From positions 1 to 5,597 of the forward strand of contig DNGH01000205.1 of NCBI GenBank assembly GCA_003486285.1: 5,597 nt of DNA, written 5' to 3'. The DNA comes from Actinomycetota bacterium. Its GTDB lineage: Bacteria; Actinomycetota; Acidimicrobiia; Spongiisociales; UBA11373. The position numbers were made by a program, and so were the translations under genes. Positions within the stretch are counted from its first letter, which is position 1. The number at the start of each line of letters is the position of its first letter. Under the pieces are notes generated by a model that was not told the DNA's origin, did no database searches, and worked only from the letters and a program-made list of their open reading frames with translations. Of the stretch, positions 1-5,597 are shown in pieces.

Positions 1-49
1 TGATGCCCCCCCGGAACCCGGCGTCGCCGCCGACGGCGCGCCTGGTTAG
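1..49 (+). CDS. Possible 3' end of an upstream gene (partial, tentative)
   Basis: Reading from base 2, fifteen codons are open and end at a TAG at 47-49. They encode an Ala/Pro/Gly-rich tail (DAPPEPGVAADGAPG) with mostly G or C at third positions. That is how the C-terminus of a high-GC gene often looks, and the downstream gap before the next start is then a normal 165 bp. The stretch is far too short to name a product, and a chance open frame in GC-rich DNA is a real alternative. A TGA at bases 1-3 closes frame 1, so any gene entering from the left must use another frame. Confidence 0.27.
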   Translation, partial: DAPPEPGVAADGAPG

Positions 50-214
50 AGGCCGTCGGGGCCGATCCAACGGGTGCACCGGGGCAGGCGCTACGACGAG
101 ATGGTCCGGTAGACGACCGCTGCCGCGGCGGGAAAGACGGCCGGCGAAGCTACAGGGCGTGGCGATGCCTGCCGATGAACCAAGTCGAATGAGTAGTCGA
201 CGACGGGAAAGGCC
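50..214. other. Intergenic stretch upstream of the HEAT/HD-GYP pair
   Basis: All frames leading into the gene at 215 are interrupted here; its own frame has stops at 110-112, 176-178 and 194-196. I looked for a sigma-70-type promoter and for a terminator hairpin with a T tract and found neither convincingly. The only stems visible are about four base pairs (for example GGCC-N5-GGCC at 51-63). A promoter for the downstream pair is expected in or before this region, but I cannot place it. Confidence 0.4.
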
Positions 215-2185
215 ATGTTCGGCCCCAATTTGGTCACGGCTCCGGCTACCGGGGGCAAAGCACCACCTCCTGATGCTGATGCCGTAGGCACGCTCGAATG
301 CGCGATCCGGGCGATCAACGGGCTGGCGGTGGCCTTTGCCACTTTCCGGCTGTTCGCGGACTCGGCTCGCCAGGACGACTTTGACCGGGTGCTGGATGAC
401 GTTGGCAGGGCGGTCACTCTGGGGGCCTTGACGGTCACGGCCGACGGATTCGAGTGGAAGGGGAGCGCGGTGCCGTCCGAGCACCCGGCGGCGAGCCGTT
501 TCGCGGCCCGGCTGTTTCTCCACGACATCGCGGGCATCCGCGTGGCGTCTCGTCCTTCGGTCGCCGAGGTCGCCGCCCTGTTCGACATCGTGTCCAGGCG
601 CCCCGAGGACGTACCCGAGGGTGCGAGTCTCGCGGTCGCCGACCGCGGAGTCTCTGCAATCCAACTCTTCGGGCGCAGCATGCTCCACGAGTCCCACGAG
701 TCCGATCCTCAGGACCCGGCTCCCGAGGCTGCTACCACGATTCCCGGCAAGCCCGCCGATGCCGATGTCGAAGATCTCGGTACCGGCCCCGCATCCCTGG
801 CGGAGGCCCTCCTCGGGGAGGCCGACAACGACCGGACTCGCCTGAGCGAGCTCGTTCTCGAACGATATCTGGAGGCCATGGCCTCGGCCGATTCCGATGA
901 TGTGTGGGCGGTGGAGGAAGTGGTTCACACCTTCGTCGACGCCTTCTTCTACTTCCCTCGGGAGTACCAGGCGCCGATCATCGAGAACCTGCTGGTGGGA
1001 CGCGACCGGCCGGCGCTTCGGACGTTCCTGGATCAGTTCGCCCGGCATGAGCTGTACGAGCTCGCCCCGCTGCTGGATGGTGAGATGCATCCCTTGCTGC
1101 TGGAGTATGCCAAGGTCGCCGCGGAGACCGATGGGCGCCTCGATGAGCTGCACCTCCTTCTCACCGAGGTCGCCTCGTCTCAGCCGATCGGTGCTCTCAT
1201 CGAACACCAGGTCGACCATCTCCTCAATGCGTCGGACGGCGGCTGGACTCAGGCGAGCGGAGCGGTGCAGAACCTGAACGCCCAGATCGCATCGCGAGCC
1301 ACAGGTCCGGAGACGGCATCCGATGTTCTCGTCGGCCTCCTCGAGTCGGCGGTATCCCCCGGCCACTTCACCCGTCGGTTTCGGATCTGGGCGCGCAAGT
1401 TGGCACAGGCCGTCGAGGCCGAGGACCTGGAGGCGGCGGAGGCCTGGGTGTCGGCTGTGTTCGACAACCCTCGGCTCGCTGGCAACATCGACGACGTTGC
1501 GATCGCTCTCGGTGATGTGGTCACGCCCGAGATCGCGGCCCACCTGACGACGGTGTTGCTGCGAACGGAGATGCGCGAGCACGAGGACGGCGGTCTCGCC
1601 CGCGTGATTCCGTTCATGGGCCCGGCCATCATCGAGCGCCTCGGTGAGGAGCCCGACCAGCGCCGCCGTCGCATCATGATCGAGATGCTCACCGCCGTGG
1701 CGCGGCACGATCCCGGGCTACTGGTTCGCCATCTCGACGACCCGCGTTGGCACCTCGTCCGCAATCTGGTAATTGCCCTGGGCCGATCGCACCGACCGGA
1801 GCTTGCGGAGATGATCGAGCCGGTCACCCGCCACTCCGATCCGCGAGTTCGGCGCGAAGCACTGCGGGCCATCTACACCCTCGGCGGTGCCCAGCCCGAC
1901 CTGCTGGTCGCGGGCATGAGCGACGGCGACCAATCGGTGCGGGCGGTTGCTGCGACCCTGATTCGATCCGCGCCCTCGGCCGAGCTGGTTCCGCTCTTGA
2001 GTGACCTCATCGACACCGGAATCTCGCTTGACGCCAAGTGCGACATCATCGCCCTGCTAGGTCTGCTGCCGTCCCCGGAGGTGCGCACCATCCTCGAACA
2101 CATTGCCGACAAGCGGCTGTCCGCAGCGCCCGCGGCGCGGGCCCTACGCCACGCCACTAGAACTGCCCTGGAGCAACTCCAATGA
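215..2185 (+). CDS. HEAT-repeat protein with N-terminal domain resembling that of the adjacent HD-GYP protein
   Basis: This is a 656-residue protein, probably cytoplasmic, with no signal peptide or membrane helix and no recognisable catalytic motif. Residues about 28-150 form a domain of helices, a two-stranded segment (LTVTADGFEWKGSAVP, 72-87) and further helices, with the same layout as the N-terminus of the next gene. Residues about 155-195 are a Pro/Ala/Asp-rich linker. Residues about 195-440 are helical and unassigned. The C-terminal part holds HEAT-type repeats, clearest at 508-523 (DPRWHLVRNLVIALG), 541-558 (SDPRVRREALRAIYTLGG) and about 570-588. HEAT repeats normally form a curved scaffold for protein binding, so a partner or scaffold role is inferred. 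The start is fixed: an in-frame stop lies at 194-196 and ATG 215 is the first start after it, preceded by a purine-rich GGGAAAGG at 205-212. Its stop overlaps the next start (ATGA), implying coupled translation with the HD-GYP protein. HEAT assignment is solid; the biological role is unknown. Confidence 0.85.
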   Translation: MFGPNLVTAPATGGKAPPPDADAVGTLECAIRAINGLAVAFATFRLFADSARQDDFDRVLDDVGRAVTLGALTVTADGFEWKGSAVPSEHPAASRFAARLFLHDIAGIRVASRPSVAEVAALFDIVSRRPEDVPEGASLAVADRGVSAIQLFGRSMLHESHESDPQDPAPEAATTIPGKPADADVEDLGTGPASLAEALLGEADNDRTRLSELVLERYLEAMASADSDDVWAVEEVVHTFVDAFFYFPREYQAPIIENLLVGRDRPALRTFLDQFARHELYELAPLLDGEMHPLLLEYAKVAAETDGRLDELHLLLTEVASSQPIGALIEHQVDHLLNASDGGWTQASGAVQNLNAQIASRATGPETASDVLVGLLESAVSPGHFTRRFRIWARKLAQAVEAEDLEAAEAWVSAVFDNPRLAGNIDDVAIALGDVVTPEIAAHLTTVLLRTEMREHEDGGLARVIPFMGPAIIERLGEEPDQRRRRIMIEMLTAVARHDPGLLVRHLDDPRWHLVRNLVIALGRSHRPELAEMIEPVTRHSDPRVRREALRAIYTLGGAQPDLLVAGMSDGDQSVRAVAATLIRSAPSAELVPLLSDLIDTGISLDAKCDIIALLGLLPSPEVRTILEHIADKRLSAAPAARALRHATRTALEQLQ

Positions 2186-3555
2186 CCGAACCTGCGATAC
2201 GCTCGCTCCTGTTGGCGATACGCCGGGCAACGGCTCACCTCCGCATCTACGGGCCGACGCATGAGGTGGCCGAGGCGGCCTTCCGGGACATTGCGGATGC
2301 TGCGGACACCCTGATCGGAAGCGCGGCCCGAATGATGATCACCGTGCTCGACCACACGCTCTACCTCAACCGCGCCCCGATGGCGGGAATCTCCCTGGAG
2401 TTCAACGGGATGATCGGCGAGATGGAGGCGAGGGGAGTCGAGTCGATCATGTTCGAGGCCCCGGTTCAGGCCGCCGACTGCGGCGCGCTCGCCAGGTTTC
2501 TCCAGGGTGGGGACGATCGTCCCGGGGGGTCGGTCGTCCTCAATGAGGACTCATGGGCGCGCGTCGACTTGAACGACTCACCTACTGAGGGCCTGCGACA
2601 CGCCTATACCGACTCACTTGTCGCGCTCCGGTCTCTGGGCGGTGCCGTCAAGTCGGGGACCGGTCTCGAACTCGGGCAGGCGTCCAGAGCGGTGCGTTCC
2701 CTGTTGGAGCAAGTGGTCGCGCAGCCTGAGGCCGCCTTTCTGCTCGCCACCATGAAGAGCCACCACGAATACACGTTCTATCACTCGGTCAACACCGCAA
2801 TCCTCGCAATAGCCCTGGGGCGTCTCGTCGGACTGGACCATGACGACCTGTTCGTCCTGGGCGTTGGTGCGCTGCTGCACGACATCGGCAAGATCGGCGT
2901 GTCGGCATCGATCCTCGAACATCCCGGCCGACTGGGCCCCGAGGCCTGGGCGGAGATCAAGCTCCATCCCCAGATCGGAGCCGAGGCGATACTCGCGGCG
3001 GCTGGTCACGGCATTGAGCCGGCCGCGGTAGTCGCCTATGAGCACCACGCCGGTTTCGATGGCAGCGGCTATCCGACCATCCCGAACCATGACCACACTG
3101 CTCGCGATCGCCACATCGCAAAGTCCGGTGCCTCGCTCCACCTCTTCAGCAGGCTCGTTGCAGTGGCTGACACCTACGACGCCGTCACGACCCGCCGATC
3201 GTATCGACGAGCCGAGACCCCGAATCGGGCTGTGCACCTCCTGCTCAAGGGTGCCGGGCGCTCCCACGATCCCGACGCAGTCAACGCGTTCATCTCCATG
3301 ATGGGGATCCATCCACCGGGCAGCCGACTGCTCCTCGACGATGGTCGGATCGCCGTGGCGATTCAGAGCACCGGTGACTCGGCGTCACGACCCATTGCGG
3401 CGGTCGTCGTCGACGCTGATGGGAACACTCTCGCCCAACCGGTGCTGATTCAGCTCGATCCGCGACGAATCGTCGATCAGATTCCCCCGCTTCACCAGAG
3501 CATCGATCCCTCTTATCTGATCGAGCGGCTCCGCGACGGGATCTTCGCCGCCTGA
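2182..3555 (+). CDS. HD-GYP domain protein, putative cyclic-di-GMP phosphodiesterase
   Basis: HD-GYP enzymes hydrolyse the second messenger c-di-GMP at a metal centre. This 457-residue protein has an N-terminal domain (about 5-115) without membrane segments, a connecting region, and an HD-GYP domain at about 190-365. The expected metal ligands are all visible: H201 (in YHSVN), H233-D234 (HDIGK), H262 (LHPQIGAE), H288-H289 and D330 (VADTYDAVT). The GYP motif is present (DGSGYP, 293-298). Position -4 from H201 is Tyr197, not the Glu that binds a third metal in the trinuclear PmGH structure, so a two-metal site is the simpler guess. Two oddities stand out: the usual HHE is HHA (Ala290), and the loop between GYP and RLVAVAD is about a dozen residues longer than usual and His-rich. 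A beta-rich tail follows (about 375-450), as seen in related HD-GYP proteins. The start overlaps the previous stop (ATGA), with GGAG at 2170-2173 as ribosome binding site. No GGDEF or EAL gene is in view. Family assignment is strong; activity and substrate are inferred. Confidence 0.92.
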   Translation: MTEPAIRSLLLAIRRATAHLRIYGPTHEVAEAAFRDIADAADTLIGSAARMMITVLDHTLYLNRAPMAGISLEFNGMIGEMEARGVESIMFEAPVQAADCGALARFLQGGDDRPGGSVVLNEDSWARVDLNDSPTEGLRHAYTDSLVALRSLGGAVKSGTGLELGQASRAVRSLLEQVVAQPEAAFLLATMKSHHEYTFYHSVNTAILAIALGRLVGLDHDDLFVLGVGALLHDIGKIGVSASILEHPGRLGPEAWAEIKLHPQIGAEAILAAAGHGIEPAAVVAYEHHAGFDGSGYPTIPNHDHTARDRHIAKSGASLHLFSRLVAVADTYDAVTTRRSYRRAETPNRAVHLLLKGAGRSHDPDAVNAFISMMGIHPPGSRLLLDDGRIAVAIQSTGDSASRPIAAVVVDADGNTLAQPVLIQLDPRRIVDQIPPLHQSIDPSYLIERLRDGIFAA

Positions 3556-3570
3556 GGTGCGTTGGCCTGC

Positions 3571-3593
3571 CATGACCGGATCGCTTCGTCATG
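3571..3593. repeat. Inverted repeat CATGAC-N11-GTCATG in the intergenic gap
   Basis: A perfect 6-bp inverted repeat with an 11-nt spacer lies 15 bp after the HD-GYP stop and about 90 bp before the hydrolase start. It has no T tract, so it does not look like a classical intrinsic terminator. It could be a regulator binding site or a small RNA hairpin, or chance. The right arm is also complementary over seven bases (3587-3593) to the hydrolase start region (3681-3687). Confidence 0.25.
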
Positions 3594-3671
3594 CGCAGCG
3601 CGGAGGTGGCCTACTTCGAGGGTCTAATCGGCTTGCAGAGCTGGCACCTGCCGAGGAGTAGCGTCTCGGGA

Positions 3672-3681
3672 GGAGGCCTCC
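3672..3681 (+). promoter_or_regulatory. Strong Shine-Dalgarno embedded in a 10-bp palindrome (hydrolase gene)
   Basis: A GGGAGGAGG run at 3668-3676 gives an excellent ribosome binding site five bases before ATG 3682 and decides that start. Its last part reads GGAGGCCTCC (3672-3681), a perfect self-complementary decamer directly abutting the ATG. The palindrome has no loop, so it cannot fold tightly on itself as a single-strand hairpin. It may pair between molecules, bind a regulator, or be accidental. Confidence 0.55.
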
Positions 3682-4491
3682 ATGACGCATTGGTCCGGTT
3701 TGGTTCCCGTCCCCGGTGGATCGCTCTACACCGAGATCGATGGCTCCGGCCCGGCGATCTGCCTGGTTCACGCCGGGGTGGCGAACCTGCGGATGTGGGA
3801 CGCCCAGGTGCCGCCGTTGTCAGCGCACCACACCGTGATCCGATACGACACGCGCGGCTTTGGGAAGACCGAGAGCGAGGCGGTCGAGTTCTCCAACCGG
3901 GCCGACCTCGTCGCCGCACTCGACCACGCCGGGGTGGAACGGGCGCTGCTGGTGGGAGCATCACGCGGCGGCATCATCACCCTCGACACCACCCTGGAAT
4001 TCCCCGGGAGAGTGTCCGGGTTGGTGTCGGTCGCCGGCGGGGTATCGGGGTACCAATCGAGTGCCTCGCCGGACATGGCGATGTGGGACGAAGTCGAGCG
4101 CCATGAGGAAGCGAAGGATTGGGATTGGCTTGCCGACTTCGAGACCGGCTTCTGGTGCGACGGCCCCGGTCAGTCTTCGGAGCGCGTTGCGCCACCGATT
4201 CGGCGCCTGGTGCACGGGTGGATCCTTGAGACCTACCGCGCCGAGAAGCAGGGAGGCATCCCTCGACCGTTGGATCCGCGCGCCGTCGGGCGACTCGGCG
4301 AACTGGCGGTGCCATTGCTGGTGATGGTGGGCCGTTTCGACGAGGCCGGCACCATCGCGGCCGGCAGGTTCTTGGCGGAGACCAGCGGTGCGCCGCTGCT
4401 CGAGTTCGACACCGCCCACATGATCAACCTGGAGCAACCGGAGGCGGTCGCCCGGGCGCTCCTGGAGTTCGCCGCCTCGATCTACGGCTGA
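3682..4491 (+). CDS. Alpha/beta-fold hydrolase, substrate unknown
   Basis: This 269-residue protein has the length of a single-domain alpha/beta hydrolase and no signal peptide, so it is probably cytoplasmic. The fold markers run in order: an oxyanion-loop segment (LVHAGVANLRMWD, 28-40), the strand and turn YDTRGFGKTE (55-64), a nucleophile elbow GASRG with Ser94, then an Asp at 220 (VGRFDEAG) and His246 (DTAHMINLEQPEAV). Together these give a complete Ser-Asp-His triad. Residues about 125-195, rich in Trp, Glu and Asp, form the likely cap that sets substrate choice. The N-terminal half resembles the broad ester hydrolase / enol-lactonase / MhpC-like group, but nothing allows a specific substrate. 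The gene stands alone on the plus strand, with a 126-bp upstream gap, so it may have its own promoter, although readthrough from the HD-GYP gene is possible. Its 3' end overlaps the opposing thioredoxin-like gene by ten bases. Family assignment is strong; function is open. Confidence 0.9.
   Translation: MTHWSGLVPVPGGSLYTEIDGSGPAICLVHAGVANLRMWDAQVPPLSAHHTVIRYDTRGFGKTESEAVEFSNRADLVAALDHAGVERALLVGASRGGIITLDTTLEFPGRVSGLVSVAGGVSGYQSSASPDMAMWDEVERHEEAKDWDWLADFETGFWCDGPGQSSERVAPPIRRLVHGWILETYRAEKQGGIPRPLDPRAVGRLGELAVPLLVMVGRFDEAGTIAAGRFLAETSGAPLLEFDTAHMINLEQPEAVARALLEFAASIYG
4482..4491. other. Tail-to-tail overlap of convergent genes
   Basis: The hydrolase stop (TGA, 4489-4491, plus strand) and the thioredoxin-like stop (TAG, minus strand, plus bases 4482-4484) lie inside each other's coding regions, giving a ten-base convergent overlap. 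There is therefore no spacer for a terminator between them. Each transcript must run at least some way into the other gene, creating antisense RNA. Confidence 0.85.
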
Positions 4492-5033
4492 AGCGACTCG
4501 CCGACCAGGATCGAGTCCAGCGTCGAGGTCACCACCGCCCAGTCGACGGCCCCGGACACCTTGCCCACCACGACTCCGCTGCGGTCGATGAAGAAGGTCT
4601 CGGGGACCCCGCGCACCCCGAAGGCGATGGCGGCCCGGGAGCGGTCGTCCATCGCCACGGGATAGGCATGACCGAGCTCGTCCAGGAAGGCGTGGACATC
4701 GTCGAGTTCGGACTCGTAGGCGATGCCGAAGACCACCACCCCCGAGGAAGCGTACTGCTCGGCGGTCTCCGCCAGCACGGCGTGCTCGGCGCGGCAGGGC
4801 ACGCACCACGGCGCCCAGAAGTTGACCACCAGCACCGATCCCTCGAAGTCGGCAAGGGTGATCGACGCGGCATCGTCGATCGCAGCGACCGTGATGGCGG
4901 GAGCCGGTTTGCCCACCAGCGGTGAGGGGCCGAGGCGGGGATCGACGCCAAACCGGGAGGCGAACACCACCGCGACCACGGTGAGCGCCACCGCGGCGAT
5001 GGCCCAGCCGAGCCACCACCACAGCCTCTTCAT
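4482..5033 (-). CDS. ccmG: CcmG/DsbE-type (TlpA/ResA family) membrane-anchored thioredoxin-like protein
   Basis: This 183-residue thiol:disulfide oxidoreductase is predicted to act outside the membrane, keeping apocytochrome c CXXCH cysteines reduced for haem attachment. Residues 1-7 (MKRLWWW) precede a single hydrophobic anchor at about 8-26, then the linker and a thioredoxin fold. The redox motif is WCVPC (Cys77, Cys80) after VVNFWAP, and the cis-proline loop is GVPETFFID (Pro144), followed by the RSGVVVGKVSG strand typical of DsbE/CcmG. A longer frame extends upstream to 5264, but that part is an Arg-rich shadow of the neighbouring gene. ATG 5033 fits better because it has a GAGG at 5044-5041, begins a proper signal-anchor, and overlaps the upstream stop (ATGA, 5033-5030). 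Translational coupling to a CcmI-like TPR gene supports cytochrome c maturation. A general TlpA or ResA role is the alternative, so the symbol is provisional. Confidence 0.85.
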   Translation of the reverse strand: MKRLWWWLGWAIAAVALTVVAVVFASRFGVDPRLGPSPLVGKPAPAITVAAIDDAASITLADFEGSVLVVNFWAPWCVPCRAEHAVLAETAEQYASSGVVVFGIAYESELDDVHAFLDELGHAYPVAMDDRSRAAIAFGVRGVPETFFIDRSGVVVGKVSGAVDWAVVTSTLDSILVGESLQP

Positions 5034-5597
5034 GATCCGGCCTCGGCGATCATCTGCTCGGCTTCGGCCACGATCTCGGGGGGAGCCAGCCCCGATGCCA
5101 GCACCGCCTCGAGCAGCGGCACCGCCCCGGCCCTGTCGCCGAGGCCGTAGTAGCGGGCTTTGGCGAGGAGCCAGGTGGCAAGGATGTCGCCCGGGGCGAC
5201 CTCCAGGCTCTGCTCGATGAGTGCCACCCCGGTCTCGGCGTCGCCGGACAAGTAGGTCATCCACCCCATGTACATCAGGGCCTCGGGGTTGCGGGCGTCG
5301 CGTTCCAGCACCTCGAAGTAGTGGGGGAGCGCGGCGGAGAAGTCGCCGGCCTCGACGTAGCGCCGGGCGAGGGCGAGGCGCATCGGAATGACATCGGGGT
5401 TGGCGGCGACGACGGCCTCCATCTCCTCGGTGCTGACGGTGGCGAGGTCGAGGGTGGTGGGGACCTCGGGACCGCCGGTGACGAAACCATCGGCACCGCG
5501 CGGTTCCACCGCGTTGACCAGGGCCACCACCACGGCGACCGCAGCCACGACGAAGGCTCCCAGGGCCAGGACGATGCGGCGCGGGGAGCGACCCGCA
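5030..5597 (-). CDS. TPR protein resembling cytochrome c biogenesis factor CcmI/CycH (5'-truncated by the window)
   Basis: The frame stays open to the right edge, so the N-terminus lies outside and 188 residues are visible. They begin with a basic stretch (SPRR) and one transmembrane helix at about visible residues 8-28 (IVLALGAFVVAAVAVVVALV). An extracytoplasmic linker with a GFVTGG stretch follows, then about three tetratricopeptide repeats at roughly 67-100, 103-136 and 137-170. Typical TPR features include Ala/Gly at helix contacts and endings such as EVLERDARNPEA and QSLEVAPGD. In System I cytochrome c maturation, CcmI/CycH uses a TPR domain to hold apocytochrome c. That role is inferred from architecture plus the coupled CcmG-like gene downstream (ATGA overlap). 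A GTG at 5548 could be read as a start, but it would cut into the membrane helix, so a start beyond the window is more likely. A generic membrane TPR protein is the alternative. Confidence 0.75.
   Translation of the reverse strand, partial: AGRSPRRIVLALGAFVVAAVAVVVALVNAVEPRGADGFVTGGPEVPTTLDLATVSTEEMEAVVAANPDVIPMRLALARRYVEAGDFSAALPHYFEVLERDARNPEALMYMGWMTYLSGDAETGVALIEQSLEVAPGDILATWLLAKARYYGLGDRAGAVPLLEAVLASGLAPPEIVAEAEQMIAEAGS

Noticed and set aside
91..681. Minus-strand open frame of about 196 codons over the upstream region
   Set aside because: It is mostly antisense to the HEAT gene N-terminus, has Ala/Ser/Arg-rich composition, and shows no family pattern or ribosome binding site support.
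685..702. Tandem 9-bp direct repeat CCACGAGTC
   Set aside because: It has only two copies, in the start of the linker of the HEAT protein (encoding HESHES), and is most likely local chance duplication.
1249..1872. Minus-strand open frame of about 207 codons
   Set aside because: It is antisense to the HEAT repeats, with a Ser/Arg-rich composition and no motif. The plus frame has clear repeat patterns.
2614..3312. Minus-strand open frame of about 232 codons
   Set aside because: It is antisense to the HD-GYP domain, whose plus-strand metal-ligand motifs are unmistakable.
3623..3628. TCTAAT as a -10 box for the hydrolase gene
   Set aside because: It matches TATAAT at five of six places but lacks the critical second-position A, and no -35-like hexamer sits 16-18 bp upstream.
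3604..3649. AGGTG / CACCT inverted pair as a terminator or attenuator stem
   Set aside because: It is five base pairs across a 36-nt loop with mismatched flanks and no T tract.
3591..4106. Plus-strand open frame starting in the intergenic gap
   Set aside because: It overlaps the hydrolase out of frame and turns into an Arg/Gly-rich shadow. The hydrolase frame carries the full catalytic triad.
3961..5022. Long minus-strand open frame of about 350 codons
   Set aside because: It runs antisense to the hydrolase and out of frame with the CcmG-like gene, and its product is Arg/Gly-rich low complexity, typical of shadow frames in GC-rich DNA.
5034..5264. N-terminal extension of the CcmG-like gene to an upstream ATG at 5264
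   Set aside because: The added 77 residues are Arg/Gly-rich without domain features and lie fully in the shadow of the TPR gene. ATG 5033 has a ribosome binding site and starts a clean membrane anchor.

Overview
This 5.6-kb window is chromosomal DNA from a high-G+C bacterium. The compact gene packing, the two ATGA start/stop overlaps and the style of the proteins fit an actinobacterium-like organism. An Acidimicrobiia-type or other environmental high-GC lineage is my best guess, but the sequence alone cannot settle this. I see no mobile element, tRNA, rRNA or CRISPR array.

Layout, left to right. Bases 1-49 may hold the last codons of an upstream plus-strand gene, and bases 50-214 look non-coding. 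A plus-strand pair follows. At 215-2185 is a 656-residue protein with a novel-looking N-terminal domain, an acidic linker, a long helical middle and C-terminal HEAT repeats. At 2182-3555 is a 457-residue HD-GYP protein, whose family are cyclic-di-GMP phosphodiesterases. The two genes overlap by four bases (ATGA), so they are probably translationally coupled. Their N-terminal regions also show a similar pattern, as if one sensory or dimerising domain were attached to two different outputs. This pair is the most interesting part of the window. A 126-bp gap with a small inverted repeat separates it from a plus-strand alpha/beta hydrolase (3682-4491) with a complete Ser-Asp-His triad and a strong ribosome binding site.

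On the minus strand, read from the right edge, is a membrane-anchored TPR protein resembling the cytochrome c biogenesis factor CcmI/CycH (5030 to beyond 5597, truncated by the window). It overlaps by ATGA a membrane-anchored thioredoxin-like protein of the CcmG/DsbE/TlpA type (4482-5033). These two look like the 3' end of a cytochrome c maturation operon. The operon converges on the hydrolase gene, and the two coding regions overlap tail to tail by ten bases.

Functionally the window holds a putative c-di-GMP signalling pair, a free-standing hydrolase of unknown substrate, and the end of a cytochrome c maturation operon. Nothing visible links the three units.
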